A stretch of 38,240 nt of DNA. Source: Candidatus Pullichristensenella stercorigallinarum. Lineage in GTDB: Bacteria > Bacillota > Clostridia > Christensenellales > Aristaeellaceae. A program made the position numbers and the translations under genes. Below the pieces are notes generated by a model. That model was given only the letters and a program-made list of their open reading frames with translations. It searched no databases and had not been told where the DNA came from. Each line of letters begins with the position of its first letter. Position 1 is the stretch's first letter. This document shows, piece after piece, positions 16,501-23,150 of the stretch. The stretch covers positions 1 through 38,240 of the forward strand of contig DVFZ01000048.1 of NCBI GenBank assembly GCA_018712945.1, in the 5' to 3' direction.

Positions 16501-16590
16501 GTCCACGCGGCGCGCCGGTTTTTTCCGGCCCGCCGGTTTTGCCCCGGGGCGCGGCTGTTTTCGCTGTGGATTGGGCTTGCTTGTGGCCAA
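13543..16590 (-). CDS. CotH kinase protein with lamin tail domains (paralog 1)
   Basis: This 1015-residue protein has the same domain order as the 10191-13160 gene: a basic N-terminus, a membrane helix at about 35-50, three LTDs, a chitobiase-type Ig module (YYTLDSSAPD), and a CotH kinase domain with RLHGQYSR, RMRDSV, VVYINGQYWGHYNIRERI, DIDLVKAN and LFDLDWAF. The start is a TTG at 16590, chosen because GGAGGTG at 16603-16597 is correctly spaced. Close similarity, tandem position and a shared upstream scar show recent duplication with the next gene. Likely role: phosphorylation of surface proteins or glycans, inferred from the family only. Confidence 0.92.
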   Translation of the reverse strand: MATSKPNPQRKQPRPGAKPAGRKKPARRVDASRRSLAVLAAVCALAAGFLLEEFMPRGIEAAGEEVVSTSMVRISEVMSSNDSALQSDNGQFSDWVEIVNTGATDVNLEGYTLLNADDALAPLTFPEITLEPGHYLLVYCDGVERNAAGYTLHAPFRLDAAGVTLGLYDADGARVDVVDVPALERNHVYRRNQQSGDWELSGDYTPGMDNTLENHLTLDVEASDSPLVISEAASANRTYARDASGEYHDYIEIYNTSGEAVDLSGYTLSDDEDDLAKWTFPEGASVPAGGYALVYASGRTESANGELHASFKLSSEGESLILCDAEGRAASSIDLPALLSDQAYSLDENGEYTTGLAPTPGLPNTAQSAESLRAAVAQGNASGVYINEFMTSADDQPHDWLELYNSSAQAVDVSGWGLSDDGATPRKWRFPEGTVIQPGEYLTLYMSGTDGVTSAGILSASFRLSADGGYNLMLSDASGALLDRVFVPEQYTAVSYARMSDGAFLYATDDTPNRQNTSEGYQGRAGSPEASVAGGLYDEGETLTVELTAAPGARIYYTLDSSAPDESDTLYTGPITVSATTVVRARAYENGCLPSFVETQTYLYGADHEMRVVSLVADPYEMFDETDGLYMTGPNASASYPYTGANFWREDELEGHVEMFTQDGETMISQGCGVRLHGQYSRAEAQKAFKIIARREYSGLNRFHARIFSRRDYEEYQSFLLRGSGQDGDMTRMRDSVLQTLAENTSVMYQETELCVVYINGQYWGHYNIRERINTYSICQFEGWEGQEDDIDLVKANDRVMQGSNDTYAAMLDYVKENGIPDDATLERVGEVIDLQNYIEYHALEIFVGNGDTLNVKRYRNPNDDGKWRYCLFDLDWAFFVDTNSIGRWLTPGGMGTNKYTDNSLFIALMNNATFRDRFLTYMGQMMATEWTTEKVLDKFHTRYDLLMTEMPRHAERWSLSRDQFDSHIERLINYTRTRPGRLLDFFYESMDLSSDQMWHYFGDARRVIEDAETS

Positions 16591-16632
16591 GGGCTACACC
16601 TCCAGGCTGGACAAAAGGAGCATATATGAGTA

Positions 16633-16660
16633 ATATTACACGTCTGCGCTGAAAATACAA
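16633..16660 (-). promoter_or_regulatory. Promoter of CotH paralog 1
   Basis: On the minus strand, TTGTAT at 16660-16655, a 16-bp spacer and TAATAT at 16638-16633. The -35 lies just past the stop codon of the upstream LtaS-like gene. Confidence 0.55.
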
Positions 16661-16692
16661 GGCACTACGGCGAAATTTCACGCATTTTTCCA
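16651..16692 (-). repeat. Duplication source copy at the LtaS-like 3' end
   Basis: The end of the LtaS-like coding region and the following bases match the relic at 13238-13281 with only a few differences. This is the ancestral junction between the LtaS-like gene and the CotH gene. Confidence 0.75.
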
Positions 16693-18677
16693 AAACCGGT
16701 GCGTCCCAGCTCGTCGCCTTCGCGCGAGAACTGGCCTACGCACACGAGGCTGTCCTCCGTAACGCCGGTGGCGCGGGCGATGAGGCGCGTTTCATCGGCA
16801 AAGACGGCGTTCTTGCGCTCGCCATCGACGAGTATATCGCTGAAGGTGGTGAAGTTTTTCCCGTAGACGCTGATGGTGGCGGTGGCGGAGTCGTAGGTAT
16901 AGTATTCGCAAACCACCGGCTCGGAACCCATTTGCAGGTCGGTGGGCGTATAAGGGGAATCGCCCTCGTAGATGTTGTGGTCGCCGTAGAGCATATCGTA
17001 TTCGAGCACGCGCAGGAAGTTGATGTAATCATCCTCCTCGCAATCGGGCGCGAAATTCTGATGGAAGCGGGTAAGGACGCCGTTGTGGATCTCAAGCTGC
17101 CCCAGCACATAGGCGGTGAGCTGGAAAGCCTGCAAGTCGCCGCCCTGCATCTCCAGGCCGAAGTTGTTCCAGAGGACGTAGGTGGTCTGGTACATATCGC
17201 CCGTGCGCAGCTCCTCGTTTTCAATGCCGAGGGCGGGCAGGTGGTCGCCGTAGAGCACCAGCACCACCGGCTCGTCCCACTCCTCCAGCGCCGCGATCAG
17301 CTCGCCGATGAAGGCGTCCACCTCGTTTAATTCGTTGATGTAGTTTGCAAGCGCCACCGCGTCCACCGTTTCCGGGGCGGAGAGCACCTCGATGCCCCCC
17401 AGCCCTTCCATGGGCGTGGAGGGGTATTTGCCGTGGGACTGCACGGTGACGGTGAACACAAAATCGTTGCCCTCGGTGGTGCGAAGCGCCTTGAGCACCT
17501 CGCCAGTGAGCACGCTGTCGCGCGCCCAGCCCAGCTCGTTGTAGGTCAGGCCGTTCATGTACTCCAAGGGCACGAAGCGGTCGAAGCCCAGCTGGGAATA
17601 GACGGTGTTGCGGCCATAGAAGGTGCCGGTGTAGTTGTGGATGGCCGTGGCGGTATAGCCAAGCTCCTTTAAGTTGAAAGCGATGGTTTCGCAGGCGGTA
17701 TCCTGCAAGATGGTATTGTAGGGGAACTCGCCGGCGGCGAAGTAATCCAGGTTCATGCCGGAGAGCACTTCAAATTCGGTATTGGCCGTGCCGCCGCCCA
17801 CCGAAGGCACCTTGAGCTGGCCGCCGGGCCAGTTTTCCATCAATTCGCTGAACACGGGGATGGGGTTTTCGGAGTATTCGGCGCCCAGAAGGTCATGGAC
17901 GTTGAAGAAGGATTCGAGCTGCACAAGCACCACGTTGGGCGTGATGGCCTGTTCCTCCACCGCCACCGGTTCGGGCGCGGCGGTCGGCTCGATGACGTCG
18001 TCGGCAATCTCGTCCACCAGTTTTTCAGAATACTCGCTGGGGCGGGAGATGCCGAAATCGGCGAAGGTATAGGTAAAGCCATAGGCAAAGCCGTAGTTCT
18101 GATAGGCGTCCACCAGGCTGGTTTTTTCCCAGTCGATATTGCCAAATTCCACAGACAATTTGCCCGCCACCAGCGTCAGCGCCGTCACCACGCAAAAAAC
18201 GCTCAGGCTGACGGTGCGGTCGAAGTTTTCGCGCTTGCGGCACTTGACCACAATCAGCACCAGCCCCACAATCAACAGCGCGCCGCCGGCAAACATACCG
18301 ATAATTTCATACCAGGAGAAGTATACGGTGATCATCTTCAGCCCGTCGGGGATGAGCAGCACATCCCGCGTGGTAAAGGGCAATACCCGCGTCCTTTGCA
18401 CGATATAGTTGACCACGCCCAGCACCAGCCAGAGGATGCCCAGCAGCCAGCGCGTGCCGCGCCGGCGGCGGAACAGCTCCGCAAACAGGAAGGTATTGAA
18501 AATGATCTCCACGTTAAAGAGGAACATCCATGGATGTTCCATCAGAAATGCGAGTAATTTTGCGGGTGTATGATGGTTGAGCAGCTCGATGACGAGCGCC
18601 AGAAGAAGCGACACCGGGAGCATATACCAGCATTCCCGGACAAACTGTTTCAGCGCCTTTGCGCGACCGGAAGCCAT
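16665..18677 (-). CDS. LtaS-family phosphoglycerol transferase / sulfatase-fold protein
   Basis: This 670-residue membrane protein has about five helices in the first 190 residues, followed by an extracytoplasmic sulfatase-fold domain (about 245-540). The nucleophile is the Thr in GGGTANTEFEVLSG at about residue 297; other family blocks are TGTFYGRNTVYSQLGFDRF, VQSHGKYPS and LYGDHLPALG. LtaS-type enzymes transfer glycerol phosphate from phosphatidylglycerol to build lipoteichoic acid or decorate surface polymers. The last 110 residues (YDSATATISVYGKNFTTFSD) look like an extra beta-sandwich of the IPT/TIG kind, not usual in LtaS. It starts 11 bp after the DUF1385 gene, so the two are co-transcribed. 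Confidence 0.9.
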   Translation of the reverse strand: MASGRAKALKQFVRECWYMLPVSLLLALVIELLNHHTPAKLLAFLMEHPWMFLFNVEIIFNTFLFAELFRRRRGTRWLLGILWLVLGVVNYIVQRTRVLPFTTRDVLLIPDGLKMITVYFSWYEIIGMFAGGALLIVGLVLIVVKCRKRENFDRTVSLSVFCVVTALTLVAGKLSVEFGNIDWEKTSLVDAYQNYGFAYGFTYTFADFGISRPSEYSEKLVDEIADDVIEPTAAPEPVAVEEQAITPNVVLVQLESFFNVHDLLGAEYSENPIPVFSELMENWPGGQLKVPSVGGGTANTEFEVLSGMNLDYFAAGEFPYNTILQDTACETIAFNLKELGYTATAIHNYTGTFYGRNTVYSQLGFDRFVPLEYMNGLTYNELGWARDSVLTGEVLKALRTTEGNDFVFTVTVQSHGKYPSTPMEGLGGIEVLSAPETVDAVALANYINELNEVDAFIGELIAALEEWDEPVVLVLYGDHLPALGIENEELRTGDMYQTTYVLWNNFGLEMQGGDLQAFQLTAYVLGQLEIHNGVLTRFHQNFAPDCEEDDYINFLRVLEYDMLYGDHNIYEGDSPYTPTDLQMGSEPVVCEYYTYDSATATISVYGKNFTTFSDILVDGERKNAVFADETRLIARATGVTEDSLVCVGQFSREGDELGRTGFGKMREISP

Positions 18678-18688
18678 TTCCTCTCCCT

Positions 18689-19741
18689 TTAACCCCCTGT
18701 TGCTCCATTTACCGCCGCCGGCTTGCCCGCGGGCGCGGCCTGTGTTTCCGCCTCCTGCGCAACCGCCGCGCCGCGCGCGAGCGTCTCCCGGGCCGGATAG
18801 CCTTCCGCGCCGGGCACAACGCGCTTCATTGATTCAATGGCGCATTCGATCATGCTGTCGTCCGGCTCGCGGGTGGTGATATGCTGTATGGCCACGCCCG
18901 GGGCGGAGATAATGCGGGTGAGCAGGTTGTCGTGCCGGCCGGCGAACTGGATCAACTCATAGCCGATGGAAATGAGGATGGGAAAGGTGAGAATCTTCAG
19001 CGCGGTGCGCAAAACCGGGTTGCCAACGCGGATGAACATGGAAACGATGATGCCCACCAGCAGCATCAGCACCAGGAACGACGTGCCGCAACGGGGATGG
19101 AAGCGCTTTTGCTTGCGCACGTTTTCCACCGTCAGCGGCAGGCCCTTTTCGTAGCAGAAAATGGTCTTGTGCTCGGCGCCGTGATACTGGTAGGTGCGGC
19201 GGATATCCTTCATCAAAGCCGTGGCCATCACGTACGCCAGAAAAATGACGATGCGGATGACGCCCTCAAACACGCCGCGCAGGAAGTAATTTTCGGCAAT
19301 CGAAGGAATGGCCTGGGAAAGCCAGGTATACAGCTGCACCGGCAGGTACATGAAAAGCAGCACCGCCAGCACCACCGCCAGTACTGTGGCGATGGGCATC
19401 ATGAACTTCTCCAGCAAATCCTCCGCTTTCAGCGCCCACTTCGATTTCTTGGCGCGGCGGGCTTCCTTTTCGGCCTCTTCCTCCTCGGCCATGCCGGAAA
19501 GGTCGGCCGAGCGCATCAGGCACTTGTAGCCGATGGAAAGGGAATCAATCAGCCCGAATATGCCGCGAATGAACGGCTTTTTGCAGATGGCGGGGCGCTC
19601 CTTGCGCACGGTTGGATACATCTCGATTTCTATATCGCCGGCGGTATTGCGCACGGCCATGGCCGTATGCACGCTGCCGCGCATCATCACGCCCTCCAGA
19701 AGCGCCTGGCCGCCGATGTTTGTGTATTTGCTCTTGGCCAT
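18689..19741 (-). CDS. DUF1385 membrane protein (YqhQ-like)
   Basis: This 350-residue protein of the DUF1385 family is similar to Bacillus YqhQ. The N-terminal signature IGGQALLEGVMMRG is intact, and YHGAEHKTIFCYE and KRFHPRCGTSFL follow in the middle. About four to five membrane helices lie between residues 115 and 275, after a charged stretch (EEEEAEKEARRAKK). The C-terminal tail is rich in Ala and Glu and not conserved. The molecular function is unknown; the His and Cys residues in the signature blocks suggest a metal site. It heads an operon with the LtaS-like gene and has a strong promoter at 19790-19817. Confidence 0.9.
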   Translation of the reverse strand: MAKSKYTNIGGQALLEGVMMRGSVHTAMAVRNTAGDIEIEMYPTVRKERPAICKKPFIRGIFGLIDSLSIGYKCLMRSADLSGMAEEEEAEKEARRAKKSKWALKAEDLLEKFMMPIATVLAVVLAVLLFMYLPVQLYTWLSQAIPSIAENYFLRGVFEGVIRIVIFLAYVMATALMKDIRRTYQYHGAEHKTIFCYEKGLPLTVENVRKQKRFHPRCGTSFLVLMLLVGIIVSMFIRVGNPVLRTALKILTFPILISIGYELIQFAGRHDNLLTRIISAPGVAIQHITTREPDDSMIECAIESMKRVVPGAEGYPARETLARGAAVAQEAETQAAPAGKPAAVNGATGG

Positions 19742-19789
19742 ATTTTTATCCTTTCACGCGCGCGCGTGCGCGCCATACACTTTCCTATA

Positions 19790-19817
19790 ATTATACACCT
19801 TTGTCCGGGCATGTCAA
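19790..19817 (-). promoter_or_regulatory. Promoter of the DUF1385-LtaS operon
   Basis: On the minus strand, TTGACA at 19817-19812, a 16-bp spacer and TATAAT at 19795-19790, about 50 bp before the start codon. Confidence 0.8.
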
Positions 19818-19910
19818 ACGCACCATTCGGACATAAGTGTGTCATTTGCGTGTCAGCGGTTCTTTTTGCCCCAAAACCGTGAATAAACCGTGAACTTCCA
19901 GGTTAAAACA

Positions 19911-19939
19911 TTGTATCTTTGGGCGGTTTGTGCTATAAT
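19911..19939 (+). promoter_or_regulatory. Promoter of the PpiC-type foldase
   Basis: TTGTAT at 19911-19916, a 17-bp spacer and TATAAT at 19934-19939. AAGGAGG at 19961-19967 then sets the start codon at 19978. Confidence 0.8.
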
Positions 19940-19977
19940 CAGACCCAACCGCACAACGACAAGGAGGAACTAGACCC

Positions 19978-21372
19978 ATGACCCTGAAGCGAATTTTCTG
20001 CGCCCTTTTGTGCCTTTTGCTGATTGTGGGCGCCCCGGTGATGGCCGAAGAGGACAAGGACGCGCGCATCGCCGAACTGGAAGCCCAGGTGGCCGAATTG
20101 CAGGCGCAGGTGGACGCCTATCACCTAAAGGAAATCGTCGCTTCGTTCGACGGCGGCGAGGTGCCGCTGGAAGACGCCGAGCAGCTCTACAACGAATACG
20201 TCAACATGTACGCCCAGTACGGCATTGATATAGCCGCCTACGGCATGGAAGACATGCTGCGCGAATCGGTGATCACCGCCCTGGCTGAAGACGCCATCGT
20301 AGGCTATATGGCCGGTCAGCTCGGCATGGGCCTGACCGAAGATCAGGAAACCGCCTTCGCCGAGGAAGCCGAAACCACCTACCAGAGCATACTCGATTCC
20401 TACTACCAGAACTACTTTGCCAGCCAGTATGAAACCGAGGAGGAGGGCCGCGCCGCCGCCGAGGCTTACCTGGCCGACATGGGTTACACCAGCCAGTACG
20501 TGCTGGACGGCCTGCGGCAGACCCAGCTGAACACCAATGTATATGACTATGTGACCGGCGATGTGACCATCTCCGAAGAAGAGGTTCAAACCGCCTACGA
20601 TGAATACGTGGCCGCGGACGAGGCCAATTACACCTCCAGCGCCTATTCGTTCGAGACCGCTTTCACCAACGGCACCACCATCTACTACACGCCCGAGGGC
20701 TACCGCAACGTCAAGCACATCCTCTTCCGGTTTGACGACGATCAGGCCGCCCGCTATGAAGAGCTGGACAGCCTGCTGGTCGATTTGGAGGCCGAGCAGA
20801 TTGCCGCCGCTGAGGCCGAAGCCGCTACCCCCGCCCCCGAGGCGACCGAGGCCGCCGAAACCGACGCTGCCGAGATGGCCACCGCCGAACCGGAAACCCA
20901 TCGCCTCGCCAGTGAAATCGAGGCCGACATCGCCGCCGCCGAAGCCGAGCTGGAGGCCCTGTATGCCGAGCTGCTGCCCGAGGCCGAGGCCGCCATCGAG
21001 CGCTTCAACAACGGCGAGGATATCGAAGCCCTCATCGAGGAACTCAACGATGATACCGGCATGCCCGATACCGGCTACGCCGTATCTGAAACCGCCGAGG
21101 TTTCCAGCCAGGCCTGGGATCCCGCCTTCACCGAGGGCGCGCTGTCCATCGAAGAAGTGGGCGGCCTGTCCGCGCCGGTGTACGGCTCCTACGGCATCCA
21201 CCTGATCTACTATGTGGGCGACCTCACCGCCGGCGCCACGCCGCTGGAGGATGTGCACGACACCGTGGAAAGCCTGGCGCTGCAAAGCAAGATCGAGCAG
21301 ACCTATTCCGACCAGATGGAAGCCTGGAAGGAAGAGCTGAACCTGGCCACCTATCCTGAAAACATGGCGTAA
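19978..21372 (+). CDS. Secreted PpiC/SurA-type peptidyl-prolyl isomerase with acidic insertion
   Basis: This 464-residue protein has a signal peptide (about 1-23, ending APVMA) and no lipobox cysteine, so it is secreted and not a PrsA lipoprotein. A coiled coil (IAELEAQVAELQAQV) follows, then a SurA-N-like helical chaperone region (about 50-235). The parvulin domain begins at YRNVKHILFRF (about 242) and ends with LSAPVYGSYGIHLIYYVGDL. Between its first strand and first helix lie roughly 80 extra residues, almost all Ala, Glu, Thr and Pro (about 258-338). The whole protein is strongly acidic. It likely assists folding of exported proteins, perhaps the large surface proteins encoded nearby. Confidence 0.85.
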   Translation: MTLKRIFCALLCLLLIVGAPVMAEEDKDARIAELEAQVAELQAQVDAYHLKEIVASFDGGEVPLEDAEQLYNEYVNMYAQYGIDIAAYGMEDMLRESVITALAEDAIVGYMAGQLGMGLTEDQETAFAEEAETTYQSILDSYYQNYFASQYETEEEGRAAAEAYLADMGYTSQYVLDGLRQTQLNTNVYDYVTGDVTISEEEVQTAYDEYVAADEANYTSSAYSFETAFTNGTTIYYTPEGYRNVKHILFRFDDDQAARYEELDSLLVDLEAEQIAAAEAEAATPAPEATEAAETDAAEMATAEPETHRLASEIEADIAAAEAELEALYAELLPEAEAAIERFNNGEDIEALIEELNDDTGMPDTGYAVSETAEVSSQAWDPAFTEGALSIEEVGGLSAPVYGSYGIHLIYYVGDLTAGATPLEDVHDTVESLALQSKIEQTYSDQMEAWKEELNLATYPENMA

Positions 21373-21406
21373 AATCCGGCTAACTGTCCCGTTCCGCCGG
21401 GCGACA

Positions 21407-21467
21407 TGCTCCCTCTGAGAAAGACGGCGAAAAACAGCGCCGTCCCAAACGGAGGGAGCATTGTTTT
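21407..21467 (+). terminator. Terminator after the PpiC-type gene
   Basis: TGCTCCCT (21407-21414) pairs with AGGGAGCA (21453-21460), enclosing GACGGCG/CGCCGTC, and TTGTTTT follows. The opposite-strand regulator gene ends at 21466, so the stem probably serves both strands. Confidence 0.8.
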
Positions 21468-21816
21468 ATGGTTTTTCGCCGTCCCCGCGACGGCGCTCGC
21501 TCTGTTTTCCCTTGTCGCGCGCATCCTCCCCGCGCAGGCCCTCGGGCTTTCGCGCGTAGCTGGACGATAGGTTCCCACATCGCCGCCCGCCGCGCCCGGA
21601 GGACGGCAACGGCAGCGGCTCGTCGGTGAATTCGGCGATGAAATCAATGGATACGTCGTATAGCCGTGCCAGGCGGATCACCAAAGAAAAGGGAATCTCC
21701 CGTTTCCCCTGTTCGTAGTTTGTATAGGTCGTCTTATGCATTCCCAACAATTCCACAAGCTGCGTCTGCGTGAGATCGTGATCCTCGCGCAGATCTTTTA
21801 ATCTGCGATAATACAT
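21466..21816 (-). CDS. XRE-family helix-turn-helix regulator
   Basis: This 116-residue protein has an HTH_3 domain at about residues 3-60 (LKDLREDHDLTQTQLVELLGMHKTTYTNYEQGKREIP, then LARLYDVSIDFIAEFTDEP) and a basic, low-complexity tail. The start MYYRRL at 21816 was chosen because GGAGGAGG precedes it by 6 bases; an in-frame ATG 30 bases upstream lacks such a site. It is divergent from a TM2-protein gene across a region with two matching operators, so it probably controls both. The tail after residue 70 has no recognisable fold and may have arisen by read-through. Confidence 0.88.
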   Translation of the reverse strand: MYYRRLKDLREDHDLTQTQLVELLGMHKTTYTNYEQGKREIPFSLVIRLARLYDVSIDFIAEFTDEPLPLPSSGRGGRRCGNLSSSYARKPEGLRGEDARDKGKQSERRRGDGEKP

Positions 21817-21848
21817 TGTCATCCTCCTCCAAAAAGCACTTGACATGG

Positions 21849-21895
21849 TACATCATTTGTGGTATTCCATCGTCGAAAATACAACATATGATGTA
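21849..21895. promoter_or_regulatory. Paired operators in the XRE/TM2 divergent region
   Basis: TACATCATTTGTGGTA (21849-21864) and TACAACATATGATGTA (21880-21895) share the pattern TACAnCATATGnTGTA, 31 bp apart. Including flanks, they also form an 18-bp inverted repeat (16 of 18 matching). The second covers a TATGAT (21887-21892) that fits as -10 of the TM2 operon. The first overlaps a minus-strand TACCAT that could be the regulator's -10. This fits autorepression by the XRE protein. Confidence 0.7.
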
Positions 21896-21912
21896 TTTAG
21901 GAGGGGACACAC

Positions 21913-22152
21913 ATGGAGTACATGCCGAAAGAGAAAGAGAAAACCAAGTCCAAATGGTTGGCGTTTTTCCTCGCCTGGGCGTGTCAGCTGCACCTGCTGT
22001 ACCTGGGGCGGCCGGGTGAGTTTTTCAAGCGGACGCTCATCGGGATCACGCTGATCGGTATTATTCCCTGGGCCTACTGGTGGATACGCGACATGGTTCA
22101 AATCGCCACCGGCAAGATTCACGAGGACGCCAACGGCGTGCCGCTGCGCTGA
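21913..22152 (+). CDS. TM2-domain protein
   Basis: This 79-residue membrane protein has a charged start (MEYMPKEKEKTKSK), a first helix with the TM2-like pattern LAFFLAWACQLHLLYLGRPGEFFKR, a second helix (LIGITLIGIIPWAYW), and the closing IRDMVQIATGKI. The order of helix, YLGR turn, helix and D-x-x-x-I is that of TM2-domain proteins, whose function in bacteria is unclear. AGGAGGGG lies upstream of the ATG. It is the first gene of a two-gene unit controlled by the divergent XRE regulator. Confidence 0.85.
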   Translation: MEYMPKEKEKTKSKWLAFFLAWACQLHLLYLGRPGEFFKRTLIGITLIGIIPWAYWWIRDMVQIATGKIHEDANGVPLR

Positions 22153-22176
22153 ACGCGCTGGAAGGGGGATGTGCCT

Positions 22177-22929
22177 ATGAGCGATTATGCGCTGCGTGCC
22201 AAAGAGTACGCAAAAGAGGAAAGGGCGCGGCGGGCGCTTTTGATTGAGCAGACGGAAAAGTCCGTACAGTTGATCTTTTCCCGCAACGCCGCGGCACAGG
22301 CACGGGATAACTGCCGCCAGGCGCTGAACACGGAACTGCTCAGCGACGGGGGCTACATCGCCAAAGAGATTGCGCGCGCGCTGGTCAGCCGGAACACACT
22401 CTTCTTTCTGGTCGGCTCCTGCATATTGCTCCTGCCGATCTGGGCGACGTTCGATTTGCAGATGGACACAACCAGCATGGTCGTGTGCTGGCTTCTGCTG
22501 ATGCTGGCCACACGCATCCTTTTCGTCCTCATATGCCTGAAATTGAGCGGCGAATTGGAAAATTACGGAAGGTTTCGCACATACATGGAGAAAAACAGGG
22601 CGACCGTGCAAGAGGAATGGGAGGAAAAGTGCAAGGAGGTTGACGCGCTGAATGCGAAGCTCGCCGACCCAGAATACTGCAATATCTCTGCCGACTATCA
22701 ACACCCTGCCGGAAGTCTGCTTTACTACATAAAATCCGAGGGCGCTTCTTCGATAAATGAAGCCATACGCTGTTACAAGACGGATGTTAACAATAGAGAA
22801 AACAGGGAGAAGCTTGACAAAATTATCCGGCAAAATCAGGAAATCCAGGAAAGCGTGTATGAAACCCAACGCAATCAGGCGTTGCTCGAGGGCTTGATGG
22901 TATACCACACCTTTTTCCAGCACCGCTGA
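22177..22929 (+). CDS. Uncharacterised membrane protein with coiled-coil ends
   Basis: This is a 250-residue protein. I chose the ATG at 22177 because the GGGGG at 22164-22168 is too close to the in-frame GTG at 22171. Residues 1-65 are charged and helical. Two membrane helices span about 70-115 (NTLFFLVGSCILLLPIWATF and MVVCWLLLMLATRILFVLI). The rest is cytosolic and predicted coiled coil (EEWEEKCKEVDALNAKL and later NRENREKLDKIIRQNQEIQE). I do not recognise the family. It lies 24 bp after the TM2 gene and is probably co-expressed as a membrane partner of it. Confidence 0.75.
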   Translation: MSDYALRAKEYAKEERARRALLIEQTEKSVQLIFSRNAAAQARDNCRQALNTELLSDGGYIAKEIARALVSRNTLFFLVGSCILLLPIWATFDLQMDTTSMVVCWLLLMLATRILFVLICLKLSGELENYGRFRTYMEKNRATVQEEWEEKCKEVDALNAKLADPEYCNISADYQHPAGSLLYYIKSEGASSINEAIRCYKTDVNNRENREKLDKIIRQNQEIQESVYETQRNQALLEGLMVYHTFFQHR

Positions 22930-22970
22930 CGCATCCCCCGGCGAAAGCGCCACACAACAAATACCGCATG

Positions 22971-23020
22971 CGCTCCCCGCAAAAGGCAGCAGGAAACGAA
23001 ACTGTCCTTTGCGGGGAGCG
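22971..23020 (+). terminator. Terminator after the TM2 operon
   Basis: CGCTCCCCGCAAAAGG pairs with CCTTTGCGGGGAGCG (one unpaired A), and TTGTC follows. It is a strong stem with a short T-run. Confidence 0.75.
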
Positions 23021-23065
23021 TTGTCATGCCGCGCGTGGGGCGGGCTTTATTTGCGCCTCACAGGG

Positions 23066-23094
23066 TTGCATAATTTACATAGGCATGCTATAAT
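23066..23094 (+). promoter_or_regulatory. Promoter of the exporter operon
   Basis: TTGCAT at 23066-23071, a 17-bp spacer and TATAAT at 23089-23094, upstream of the ABC permease gene. Confidence 0.7.
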
Positions 23095-23150
23095 ACGCCA
23101 AAGCCGGCTCTTGCCGGCGCGATTCTTGATATGCGGAGGATACGCCCGGA

